Shown: one piece after another, positions 34,767-48,502 of the stretch
How the letters are laid out: the number at the start of each line of letters is the position of its first letter
Numbering within the stretch: position 1 is the first letter of the stretch
Assembly: GCA_003667245.1 (NCBI GenBank)
Contig: RCNN01000174.1
Coordinates: 1 to 49,052, forward strand
Direction of reading: 5' to 3'
Length of the DNA: 49,052 nt
From: Heterostelium multicystogenum
Lineage: Eukaryota > Evosea > Eumycetozoa > Acytosteliales > Acytosteliaceae
Notes under the pieces: model-generated
Database searches by the model: none
Told to the model about the DNA's origin: nothing
Seen by the model: only the letters and a program-made list of their open reading frames with translations
Program-made: the position numbers and the translations under genes

Positions 34767-35253
34767 ATGTCCAAGTTTGGAGGTGCACGTAAGTTATTAC
34801 GGTGATTAAGTGATTGATATATTGATATTAATTGATTGGTTGAAGCAAAATGTCCACTCTGCTCAAAGAGTGTTTATGCTGCTGAAAAGAAATTAGGTCC
34901 AGGTGGAAAAGATTATCATATGTAGGTATTGAAGGCATTGCATGAGTGTAAAGAGAGCAGGTTGGTTGGTTGGTTGGTTGGTTGGTTGGTTGGTTGGTTG
35001 GTTAGTCAGAGGCTATATCGAATGAAATGGCGAGAGAGTATGTTTAGTAGCAAAATGACAACAAAAGGTTGAAAATAAATAACATGAACATAATAGTGCC
35101 TGCTTAGTTTGCACAACATGCAAAAAGAGTTTAGATTCAACCAATCTTTGTGAAAATGACAACAAGCCATACTGCAAGGCATGCTACGGTAAAAACTTTG
35201 GTCCAAAAGGATTTGGTTTTGCTGCAGGTGGAAGTATGATGCACACACAATAG
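34767..35253 (+). CDS. Small single-LIM-domain protein
   Basis: Cytoskeletal/adaptor-type LIM protein of about 84 residues. Three exons: 34767-34788 (MSKFGGA), 34846-34921 and 35097-35253, introns 34789-34845 (GTAAGT) and 34922-35096. The LIM zinc ligands are complete: CPLC, then after 17 or so residues H-x2-C-x2-C-x2-C (HIACLVCTTC), then CEN and CKAC. The Gly-rich tail KNFGPKGFGFAAGG is typical of CRP-like proteins, which bind actin or alpha-actinin. No frame break. The second intron carries a long GGTT repeat. Dictyostelids have several such small LIM proteins; which one this is cannot be told. Confidence 0.93.
34960..35003. repeat. (GGTT)n repeat inside the LIM-gene intron
   Basis: About eleven perfect GGTT units within intron 2 of the LIM gene, giving a G-rich RNA run inside the intron. 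Confidence 0.95.
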
Positions 35254-35404
35254 ACAACAGGAACCCAACATCACAACAACAAGAGAAACATGTAAATTAA
35301 AAGAAGCATTTAATGAATGAATCATTCAATCTATCAGGATATTTCATAACTATCTACTTTTCTATCTATCTATCTATCTATTTTATTATTGTTTTTGATT
35401 CCAT

Positions 35405-35975
35405 TCATTTGGTACATTTTCCATTGGTGTAGAGTTGTGTCCAGAATGGTATGTTCTTGGAACTTTCGACCATGCCTAAGCCAATGAGAGTAACATCAGG
35501 ATTCAGCATGTTTTCTATGTTGGTATTTCCTTCGTTTGCCAAAGCCTCTGAGAAATTCCTGGTCTGAGTTATAACCACCTCCCAGGTTGACGGTTGCAAC
35601 CGTCAATCCTTTTATGCCATGAGCCAGCAACAGACTCAGCAGATCACCTTCAAGACTGTCTTGTGTGACTGTATTTATGCCTGCCATATATTTGGAGTGG
35701 CTCATAGCGGCTGCGTTGACACAGTCGCTCTCGACAACACGGGTCAGATTGTGTTTCAAACGCTCACGATTGATCATCTCGATTTGATATTTTCTATTGA
35801 ACTGAACTTGTCCAAATTTAATGAGGGGTTTACCATTTAAAGTTGCAGTGGCACTACTTATAATATTTGCTTGATATGTTATCGATTCACATTGTATCAC
35901 ACTTATCAGTAATATAAATATATATATTAATTTTATTAAAATATGGTAATCTATAATGTTGTTTATTATTTTCAT
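35405..35975 (-). CDS. Secreted CAP/SCP-superfamily protein
   Basis: The ATG at 35975 gives a hydrophobic leader (IKLIYIFILLISVIQCES), so the product enters the secretory pathway. The body fits the CAP fold of PR-1/SCP proteins: MINRERLKHNLTRV (first helix), CVNAAAMSHSKYMA, and after a break near 35550 NFSEALANEGNTNIENML and NPDVTLIGLGMVES, then PFWTQLYTNGKCTK. The N-I-E-N-M-L-N-P and V-T-L-I-G-L-G pattern and W-T-Q are the usual CAP2/CAP1-like strands. The GHRxN His motif is not clearly present, so the call rests on order and pattern. Function of dictyostelid CAP proteins is not established. Confidence 0.7.
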
Positions 35976-37326
35976 TTGTAGATATATTAATATATATATA
36001 TAAGTTGTTATTGCAATAACTAATAAAAGTTAATTGTCAAGGTTTCGATTTGATTGATCTAATAAATAATGAATATGCTTATCCTATCCTTGGGTTCGTT
36101 TGGTTATGTTATTGGTTTTGAGGATTAGGATGATAAGGAGGATGATGATGATGATGATGTTTATTTATAACAACATCATTCGATTGGACATAGTTGATTT
36201 AAACCATATTAAATTAAAAGAATTTAGATTATTACTCTTACAATTAAGAAGTTTTGAAATCAATGGGTAATGCCACTGGCATAGTATGTGCATGGAGATA
36301 GGTCGAGTGATAACCACATATTAGTAGGAACAGATGTATTTATACTAAAGTAATATATTTACACTAAAGAAAAATGTAATTGGTTATACGATAAAGTAGA
36401 TTGTGTAATGATTAATTACCATCTATAAATAAAATAACACTATTCAGAAGTCCTCCTTACGACTGTCTTAAATTGCAAGCCGATTATCAAATAATCATAT
36501 ACTTGCCTATAGATTGTATCAACGTAGAGTATATACCATTAGTGACTTTTCAAACAATAATAAATCGACTAGTCATATATTTTAAATCGTTAGATCTTAT
36601 TACTTGAGTTGTTGTTATTGTTGTTGTTATTGTATGTAATTATACTTTATATACATAAAAATATTAGGTGTATATGTGTTTGTGGTGAATGGATAGATAG
36701 AGTATTAGTCCACATGTAACACTCAAATAAAAATTATATCTGTAGATTTGTGAGAGGATATTCAATTGATCATAGAATGAAGGTGAATATATATTAGTAA
36801 GTATCTATCAAATTGATTTTAATGTTTAGATATCAAGATATACATCATCTTGAAAAATGAGAGAAATAAATAATTTCCTTTAAAAACTTTTAGTTCTATG
36901 TGTATATCATCGAATCATACAATTGTTTGTAAGAAGTAAACCTATCTAGATGATTTGCCATGACTGTAATTATTTGCTTTCCTTTACACCTACACATACT
37001 ACAATGCCCAGATACATATATACAAAACATCAGATGGATTTGGGATTGATAATATGGTAAGATCATATTTCTTAGGCCAGCGTCAAAGTCATACCTAACA
37101 ACAGTCAACCTCACTCCTAGGAGCTGAATCCAAAAACAATCATATCTATTAATTTGAATTTAACATCTCTAAGTGATAGTCTATCTAATCGATCCAATCA
37201 AAATTGTATGATCTGATGTTGTTTGCTGTCATCATCAACATTATTAATTTGTTTAGTTTTGATTGATTGTTGTTTATTGCATTGTATGTGTTGTTTCTAT
37301 TGGATCATTCAAACATTTACATCTGT
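35976..37326. other. Intergenic, 1.35 kb
   Basis: CAP-gene upstream region plus the 3' side of dpm1. A minus-strand open frame at 36896-37114 sits in a patch somewhat richer in GC than its flanks (36940-37130) but has no motif. TTG-repeat at 36609-36635. Nothing else supported. Confidence 0.5.
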
Positions 37327-38364
<1,038 letters not shown>

Positions 38365-38634
38365 GTCTTCGCTGCGCTGTTGTTGCTGCTAATGTAGCTC
38401 AATTACTATTACTAATCTACAAAAGACAAAGATGAATCGATGCTTCAGCCTATTATCACTACAAACTTAATGACTCATACAGGCAGGTAGGAATGTGGTT
38501 AAAAAGAAAAATTAAAAAAAATCAAAATTTGATGCACTGAACTTCTTTGTCACGACAATTTATTAATAACTCAGCTTGGGATCATGTAATGTCATCTTTA
38601 TCTTGCTTTATTATCTTTTGACGCTCTCTTTGGT

Positions 38635-39396
38635 TTACCATGGTACAATACCGTTTTCGGTGAGGAAGGCGGAGGTCACTCCATCCTTTTGAGTTGCCAA
38701 GTCTGCGATGAATCGTCCGGGAATGGCTGGATCCTTGGTACCTCGGTTGCCATTGAGATCGGTCTTGGTGAATCCTGGGTTGACTGAGTTGACGCGGAAA
38801 GACTCGGATCTTAATTCTTTTGCAAGCTGCACAGTAAATGCGTTCAGTGCAGTCTTGCTTGCTCGGTAGGCCAAAGAATGTTGCGTTGTTGTAGATGTGT
38901 TCAGGGAATGCGTTGAGGCCAAGCGATCCAAGATCACTTGAAATATTGAGAATGGTACGCTTGGTTCCGGCCCTCAAAAGTGGAAGTAGTCGCTGTTGTC
39001 AAGCTGACGGTACCGTAGAAGTTGACGTCAAAAGTCTGTTTGATTTTTTCTATCTCTGCAGTTGCTGCGCCACTTGGATCAATGGCAATGGCAGCATTGT
39101 TGATTAGTATATCGAGGTGGCCGGCTTCATGAGTGAGCGAAGCTACGGCACTGTCAATAGAGGTCTGACTAGCGATATCCAACTGGAGCACTCTAAGTGA
39201 GTTGCTATCAAGTTCAATTCTTATCTTTCAAGTTGGCAACTATATCAGCCTTTGCTTGTTACCTCTATCCAAGTCTCTGGCACCCAAATACACGATATAA
39301 CCACGCTCAAACAACTCTCTAGCAATGTGGTATCCAATACCTTTGTTAGCACCAGTTACCAAAGCAACAATATTATTTACCAATTTTAGATTCCAT
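38635..39396 (-). CDS. Carbonyl-reductase-like short-chain dehydrogenase
   Basis: NADPH-type SDR resembling CBR1-like carbonyl reductases. Cofactor site VALVTGANKGIGYHIARELF, followed by YLGARDLDRG (Arg suggests NADPH); LQLDIASQTSIDSAVASL; LINNAAIAIDP with the NNA motif; TILNISSDLGSLG with the catalytic Ser; AYRASKTALNAFTVQL with Tyr-x3-Lys; VNSVNPGFTKTDLNG; and the final VTSAFLTENGIVPW. About 250 residues, intron not needed. Indels near 39375, 39210, 38985 and 38895. The codon use is GC-richer than the flanks. It is unrelated in detail to the SDR at 33559. Substrate unknown; ketone or aldehyde detoxification is an inference. Confidence 0.9.
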
Positions 39397-40326
39397 TTTA
39401 TTTATATATATATACAACACAACAACTAATATTATTTATACGACTTAATTAAGTTAAATTAAATTATACTATTAATCTACATTTTTCAAGTGCTTATTTA
39501 TAGATTGAGATCAAAGTGGCCCACAAAATCATTTGATGTACAACACCATCAACATGTTAAAGTGAAATCATCAAAATAAAAGAGCTATATTGATTCTTTA
39601 ACAATGAGAACTTCCCGAATTAAGTTCTTTTTCATCCCAAACGACACTTTCACACTTTTTGGTTTAATTAATTGATTTTCAGCTTTAACAAAGAGTTGTT
39701 TCGGCGAAGAAGAATCACTACCGAACATGCTTACCGAACATTTTCATTAAATTAAAAATAGTAATACTCAAAAACACACCACCTATCATTAGACAACACA
39801 TTCTTGGATGTGTGTGGGTGAATTGAATCGAAGTATGCAGGTTGGAAACATTATATGATAGTGGAAATCATCATTCGATAGTTTATATGTATATTATCCA
39901 AGTTATTATTATATTTATTATTATTGTTGTTATTGTTGTTATTGTTGTTATTGTTGTTATTGTTGTTTTTGTTGTGTCAGCATACTTGCTCATTTTCTTA
40001 CATGATTGCAGAATTACACATTAGTTGATAAGTTGGTTGGTTATTTGTTTGGCATTCATTGGAAATGCTTGTCAGATTATTATATCTTGATAATTATTTA
40101 ACTAAAAGTAAATTGATACCAACCTGCATAGATTTACATAAATTAATAGTAGACTTGGAATTTTTTTTAATAAATAATAAACAGATAATTAATATTATAG
40201 TGAGGAAATGAAATATATATTGATTATCTATCATACCTCGTATCTTTTCTTTTCAAAAAGAAAGAGGTTATCTTTGTATATTTATATAAATAAATACATA
40301 ATATATATAAATATCATTTAATAGTC
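39397..40326. other. Divergent upstream region with TTGTTA repeat
   Basis: Between the SDR (-) and the second sugar transporter (+). Holds a G/T-rich tract at 39809-39820, and an array of TTGTTA units at about 39917-39972 that encodes only Val/Ile homopolymer if read. TATA-like runs stand at 40280-40320 just before the transporter ATG. Confidence 0.55.
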
Positions 40327-42067
40327 ATGGCTGTAGAGTTGGAATTAGATAAACTTAATAATACCTCTGAAAATGATATAGGAATTGAAATAGTTTCTGT
40401 AAAGTCATTATCCGGTGAATCTTTACCTTTACCCTCGAATGTTGCTAAAAAAAGTTATTTATCTGTCTATTTTAATGTATTCATAGCTGTTTTGAGTACT
40501 TTTTATTTTGGATATGCAACTGGTGTTGTCGCACCTACCTTTGTTGGTATTGAAAGAGATTATCATTACACAAAGGATATACAATCAAACTTTGTAACAG
40601 TGCTATTGGTTGGTAATATTATCAATTCATCAGACACTCGATACCTATAGCCATATTAATTTAAAAACTATCATTTAAAGGTGGAATGGTTGGATGCTTT
40701 TCAAGTAGCTTTGTCATCGACAGAATAGGAAGAAAAAAATACTTTACTATTTAATAATATTATAATTGGCGTTGGAACTACATTAAGCTGCATTTCAACA
40801 AATCTTCCGATATTCTATCTGGCGAGATTTGTAAGTGGATTTGGAGCTGGTATAGCAAGCTCTGTGGTTCCTAGTTACATCGCAGAGATAGCACCCACAG
40901 AAAAAAGAGGATCTGTTGGAGTGTTTCGACAAATCTCTATTACATCTGGAGTTGTAACTTCTTCATTAGTTGGTAAGCTATCTGAAATTTTACTGAGGAA
41001 TTAAAGATTAATAAATGATTTTTCATTTTAGCTTATGGATTGGTTAGAATTTCCAATGGATGGAGATTCACCTTTTTAATTGGAATAGCAAGTGGAGTAT
41101 TGCAGTTGATACTGACTCACTGGTTCCTGGAGTCCCCACGTTGGCTAATTTTCAAAAAACAGGTTGCAGGAAGCATTTAATGTTATTTCCACGATAAATC
41201 CTGAAAAAACTAAAGATGAAGTAAATCTTTTCATCTCAAAGATTCAATATGACCTTGATCACCAGAATAATAATGTTTCCTGGAGAAACTTCTTTAAAGT
41301 GTAGGTATTTACTTTAAGCATCTAGAGTTCATTAATTTAATCGAAATAACTTGAATAGTAAATATTGGAGAGTGTTTGTCATTGGATTTGGAATATGTAC
41401 ATTCCAACAACTTGTTGGTATCAACTCACTGATCTACTATAGTACTGATATATTGATGAAAGCTGGACTACAGCATGATTCTGCTGTGTTATGGACTGCT
41501 CTGATAGCACTTCCACAGATTATAGTTTTGATAATATCGATTTGGTTAATCGATGTATTTGGCAGAAAACCACTACTACTTATTGGACTTACTGGTTTGA
41601 TTATTGGTGCAGTGGTTTTAGGATATACTTTCTGGGATGACTCTCCAAATCCATCAAAGTTCATGTCAATTCTAGCAGTATCATCTATGATACTTTTCAA
41701 AGTTAGTTTTTCCATATGCCTTGGATCGATTCCATTCATTATTGCATCGGAAATATTTCCACATAAGATTAGGGGAAAAGGAATGGCAATAGCCACATTC
41801 TGCAATTGGTTAGCAAATATTTTTTCAAACATCACATACCTTCCATTGATTAGAGGCTTGGGTCACTCTGGACTCTATTGGTTCTATGCAAGCATGGCAG
41901 GACTTTGTATTATTTTTATTGTAACACTAGTTCCCGAAACAAAAGGAATTTCCATTGAAGATCTCCATAAGATGCTTATCAAAGAAAACAATACCATTCT
42001 TGAAGATAATAATAACATTAATAATATTAACAATAATAACAATGAAAACAAAAATAATAGTAGTTAA
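40327..42067 (+). CDS. MFS sugar transporter (second paralogue)
   Basis: Hexose-type sugar porter related to the gene at 29932. Start ATG at 40327 (MAVELELDKLNNTSENDIGI). Signatures: STFYFGYATGVVAP, DRIGRK, ARFVSGFGAGIASS, PSYIAEIAPTEKRGSVGV, WFLESPRWLIFKK, CTFQQLVGINSLIYYS, WLIDVFGRKPLL, IPFIIASEIFPHKIRGKGMA, VPETKGISIEDLHK, then a cytosolic Asn-rich tail. Introns 40613-40680, 40973-41031 and 41301-41358, the last at the same position as an intron in the paralogue. Indels near 40737 and 41160 split the early part; from 41351 the frame is intact. Transport direction and sugar unknown. Confidence 0.93.
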
Positions 42068-42181
42068 TTATCGTTAGTTTATGGAATTGGACTATTCAAC
42101 TTTAAAAAAATGTTAAATAAATTTATTTAAATATACAATGTAAGGATATTATTAGTAATTCTATTATTTCTATTATTTATG
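42068..42181. other. Convergent 3' spacer
   Basis: Short AT-rich spacer between the transporter stop and the sulfiredoxin stop; nothing else. Confidence 0.5.
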
Positions 42182-42524
42182 TTATGGAAACTCTGGTGTT
42201 GAACTACCTAAATATACTTTAATGGTTTTCAGGTGTACTTTCAACTATTCTTGCTTTAATTGTTGGTAAACCTAATCTTTTATGTGCTTCGAATCTATGA
42301 CATCCTCCAAAAGATAAATAATAGTTGTTTGAAGAATTTTTCGTTCCTCTAACATAATGAACATCTATGGGTGGTACTTCATCTGATCCAGATGCTGAAT
42401 ATGTGGTTTTCAGAGTTTCCATCAATGATAACACTTTTTCCTCATCCAAAAACGATGGTAGTGGTCTATGAATGACAGAAATTGGCATCATTGTTTCAGA
42501 AAGTAATCTTGTATATAAACTCAT
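42182..42524 (-). CDS. srx: Sulfiredoxin
   Basis: ATP-dependent enzyme that reduces Cys-sulfinic 2-Cys peroxiredoxins. Seen: PISVIHRPLPSFLDEEKV, VPPIDVHYVRG, and the active-site block FGGCHRFEAHKRLG with the catalytic Cys. The first frame ends after VESTPENH at 42219, but one base out the family tail continues as TIKVYLGSSTPEFP and stops at 42182, which matches the human C-terminus (VYLGASTPDL); so an indel near 42230 truncates it. Short N-terminus (MSLYTRLLSETMM) could be preceded by a tiny upstream exon at 42882-42900 (MSSLNL...), see findings. Divergently arranged with the CaMKK-like kinase. Cytosolic by default. Confidence 0.93.
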
Positions 42525-43681
42525 TTTTTCTAAATATTTATATTTGGTTCACTATTTAACTAATCTATTTATGTATCTAAAGAAATACTACTGCTACTAC
42601 TATATTGTTTTAATATTTAAATATTTGTTACGATTATTAAGTTTGTATTTATAATGCTTGTCAAAATATATTCTGTTGATTAAGTAAATTATATTAGTTC
42701 CAAAAAGGAAATATATTGTTCATTTTGTCCAGAAGGAAATTTGCGTTTTTTTAAAAAAAGTTGAAAAAAACAAGGGATGATTTCGTGGTTGACCACCATA
42801 AAATGAATCTGTTGTTTTCAAACAATAGAATGGAATGTTGGTTTATTGATTCTACCTTGTTCCATCTACGCCTCGACTTACCCAAGTTCAAACTTGACAT
42901 AACCTGTATGAGATAGTTATCAAGATATATCAAGATATGTGTCTATGAAAATTATCGTTATGTATTCGATTTGATTGTTTAAATATTAATGTGTGTAACA
43001 AATATACATATATATTCTTTATAACTATCAAACCAGAAGAGTCTAGTTGTACAACGCTATTTACTTTGCTGTGAACCAACTATCTAATTTATAATAATAT
43101 TGTGATGAAAAATTAGATATCAATTGATTTGCTAAAGTCGAGGTGCTATTACAACTATAGTTGTTGTTGTAATGCATTGTGTCATGGAGGTGTGTGTGAA
43201 TGTTTGTCATCTCTAATTGGTTTTTAATTAAATTTTTAAATTGAATTTTTAAAGGAATACATTCCTTAATACCCCGACAATATAAATAACACACACCTTA
43301 GTAAATAACCCATTTAATAAAGATAAATTTCTTTATTAATATATAATAGAAAGCAAACTACATAAATACAGCTATTGTAATATCCAATTTATTTGCACCT
43401 TTTATTATTTTAGAAATAGATTCATAGTTAGCATTGCAACATTAGTAGTTTTGTTTTTTAATAGAAGTATTAGTTTAGCAGTATAGTATTAGTGGTATTA
43501 GTAGTAGTAGTAGTTGAATATCGATATACCACAATAATAGTACAATAGAATACAACAAAGTTAAAGTCAAGTAAATAGTAGAGAATTTTATATATTTGTT
43601 GAGTTACTACTAGTTGTTATTATTAGTTATTGGTTATTGGATATTGGCTGGGAATTATAATTATAGATAAAAGAGTCTAAA
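42525..43681. promoter_or_regulatory. Divergent region between sulfiredoxin (-) and kinase (+)
   Basis: AT-rich, 1.16 kb. Contains a possible upstream srx exon, and short minus-strand open frames (42751-42933, 43061-43294) that I do not call. TAG/AGT repeat at 43497-43516 precedes the kinase. Confidence 0.45.
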
Positions 43682-45788
<2,107 letters not shown>

Positions 45789-48217
45789 TTTTTGATAAAT
45801 CAGAACAAAGAATATCTTTTACTGATCAATAAGAATTAAACCAATTCAACCAAATTATTTATTAAAACATATATTTAAATACTTCATCACATTATTCAGA
45901 TTATAACTAATCACTATTTTTGAATTGTCTGCTTGCAAGTCTAAAGACAGGATAAATTTAAGAAAGGAGTCTTATTGGACTAAATTTATTTTAATTATAT
46001 CAGAATACCTCAATGGAATGTGAATCTTCATATGATCTATTAAGACAATTTTATTTTGAACAAACTTAAACTTAAACTTATATTTGTTTAAACAAACAAT
46101 CGTTTGCCAATCGTTAATACATTAATCTAACAATTGGTTTCCTAATGTATAATTATAAATGACGTTATCGATTCCAGCGCTCTTTAATAAACTTGATATA
46201 AAAGAATATTCGACTTTGTTCCATTTTGATGAACTATGAATCATTATGAGGTCGACATCATTAGTACAATCAGAAGCAGTTGAATAGAGAATATCATATT
46301 GATTCTTTGAATATTATGACTAATTCTATTGAATGATATTCTTTACTTCTTAAATCAAGATAAGGTTAGATTTAAATCCAATCAAATATAAATTCATTAT
46401 AACTAACTATCACAAACAAAATAAATAGATAAAAGATAATCCACCCACTCTCAAGCAGGGTCATCAAATTAATATCTATCTGATGATAAAATACAATATT
46501 TTGGTCAATTCATGAATGTTTCTCATGTTGATTAAAAATGTAAATTATAATTAACTAAATAATATACAATAAACATTGAATCAAGTTTCGAGATGATCAT
46601 GATGAGATAGAATTCATTTGGGTAGTACACTCTTCTTTATGTAAAGTGGTAGAATTTTTGTGATACAAATTAACTGAATTCCAACAACAGTAAGTGACAA
46701 TTATTGATAATGATATAATTTGCTTTGATCGGCTGTTGGATTGATGTAGGATCAAAGCAAATTATATCATCAAATATTAATCAACACACTCACACTAAAT
46801 GATCATACCACAGACTGCAGAGTTTTTTTATTATATTCATCTCACAAAACACTTTATTTCACCCATTTATCTTGTGATATTGTCTGTTTGTTTTACCGAT
46901 ATGAATCGGTAACTACTTAACAAATAAAGTATAGTATTATAGTGAAGCAGCCGTCTCAATGTAAGTCCCAATATATTCAAATTCTATATCAATCATTAAT
47001 ATATATTCTGTTTGTATAATTCAAGTGTGGGTGGTATTAATAACATTATAATAGATAGATTGATTGGCAAGATTGATTGATTAATGCAATTGTTTGGTTT
47101 GGTGTTGAGTTGTATAGTGTTAACACTTCTCTAGTGGACTGGTGTGTTTGTTTGAACTAAATTAGATTTATTACTCAAATTGAAATTTTATATTTAAAAC
47201 AAACGAAACCAAACGAAGCATATCCAAAATCTAATATGTTACATCTGGTATCATGTGTTCATACTTAATTATATGTGTTATAGATTATATTTTATAAACA
47301 ATGTTGCTGTTATATTTGAAATTTGTCCAATTTACTCTCAATAGTTTAAGAAGATAGATGCTTCTATTGATAATCCGTCAACTTTTTCTTATATTCAGGC
47401 TTAAAACTATAAACAGTCACCTCACAAAACCCACCCTCACATCATCTGATCAGCACCCACAACTACCACCACTGATCACACATCTATCTATTTGTATGTT
47501 TATTACGATTTATTTTTTAAATTGGAGCAATATTTTATATTTATTTATACATGGAATGTAGAAAATCAATAGTCAGGTGATTTTTAATTCTCAGGTTGAC
47601 TGATCAACGTGTGATATTTGTCCAATTAATTCTATTGACTTTAATGAGCTCCCACTGTCTAAAATCAATCATATTTATTCTGTTTAAAAATATCACATAT
47701 AATCTTATCGCCACTTAGAAACCAAAAGATCATGGTTGGATTAGTCAATTCTACTCTCGAATTTATTTCCTGGTTGATTTAAAAACTTGTGAAACACATG
47801 AGAATATCCTATCACCCAACAACAATAGTAGGTATATCCTGTCATGATTGATTTGAGAAAAGTTCACACAATGAGTTGAATTCAACAACAATCAAACAAT
47901 TTAGTTATGACTGACTCTGTCAAAAAAAACATACATAATGATTTATCCAACTTAATATTATAGTAACACTGGAAATTATATTTGATGTATTGTTTTTATC
48001 TATCTTATCCAAACACCACCAACCAGCACCAACAATCACCAACTAATCAAGTATACAAATGATTATTGTTCTGATGCTGTTGTAGAGAATATGTTTTTTT
48101 GTGAATTTAAATGGTTGTAATTAATTTTGTGATACTGTGTAGAGCTTTCATTTTCCCATACATCATCAGAGTTTTACAAGCAAGAATGGCGAGAGAGTAG
48201 AGTAGGATTGATGCAGA
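45789..48217. other. Gene desert, 2.4 kb, with a perfect hairpin
   Basis: No supportable gene. A small open frame at 47358-47561 has no motif. The notable item is the 21-bp inverted repeat at 46710-46770 (listed separately). G/T-rich tract at 47025-47035. Confidence 0.55.
46710..46770. ncRNA. Candidate hairpin RNA locus (perfect 21-bp inverted repeat)
   Basis: The arm at 46710-46730 pairs perfectly, without mismatch or bulge, with 46750-46770; loop 46731-46749 is 19 nt (GGCTGTTGGATTGATGTAG). The arm reads ATGATATAATTTGCTTTGAT and a final C. Stem length equals the size of dictyostelid Dicer products, so a small-RNA precursor is one possibility; a replication, attenuation or mobile-element end is another. 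Transcription is not shown. Confidence 0.4.
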
Positions 48218-48388
48218 ATGATCAAGCTTGGAAACAATTGTGCTGTCATCAAAAATACCGGTTCAGGGGGTCAACAGTCGGCCAGTCTGGATGGTGTCTA
48301 CTTTCCTGACGAGTATTTAAAGCTGGATCAAATGACCATTTTAATCAAACTCATTAAAAGCATATTATTAAACAAACAAATTGGATAA
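48218..48388 (+). CDS. Possible small ORF, 56 residues (tentative)
   Basis: An uninterrupted frame from ATG 48218 to TAA 48388. It opens MIKLGNNCAVIKNTGSGGQQ and continues SASLDGVYFPDEYLKLDQMT, ending in a Leu/Ile/Lys run. Its first 40 codons use a GC-richer, balanced composition unlike the AT-rich surroundings, which suggests purposeful sequence. No family recognised. It could also be an exon of a longer gene, since a TGCAG acceptor-like site stands at 48212-48216. The N-terminus lacks a signal peptide. Confidence 0.3.
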   Translation: MIKLGNNCAVIKNTGSGGQQSASLDGVYFPDEYLKLDQMTILIKLIKSILLNKQIG

Positions 48389-48502
48389 TATCAATAATTC
48401 AGATCCATCCAGTTTTTTTTAGTATATATCTTTTATTATTTATAAATTATTGTAATAACTTATTTCCATTTGTTGTATCAATACTTTGTTTTAAATTCAA
48501 AT

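Noticed and set aside
35027..35041. AATGGCGAGAGAGTA also occurs at 48185-48199
   Set aside because: A 15-bp match with no extension on either side; near the chance expectation for a 49-kb window.
39842..40024. Val/Ile homopolymer open frame
   Set aside because: Translation of the TTGTTA repeat array, not a gene.
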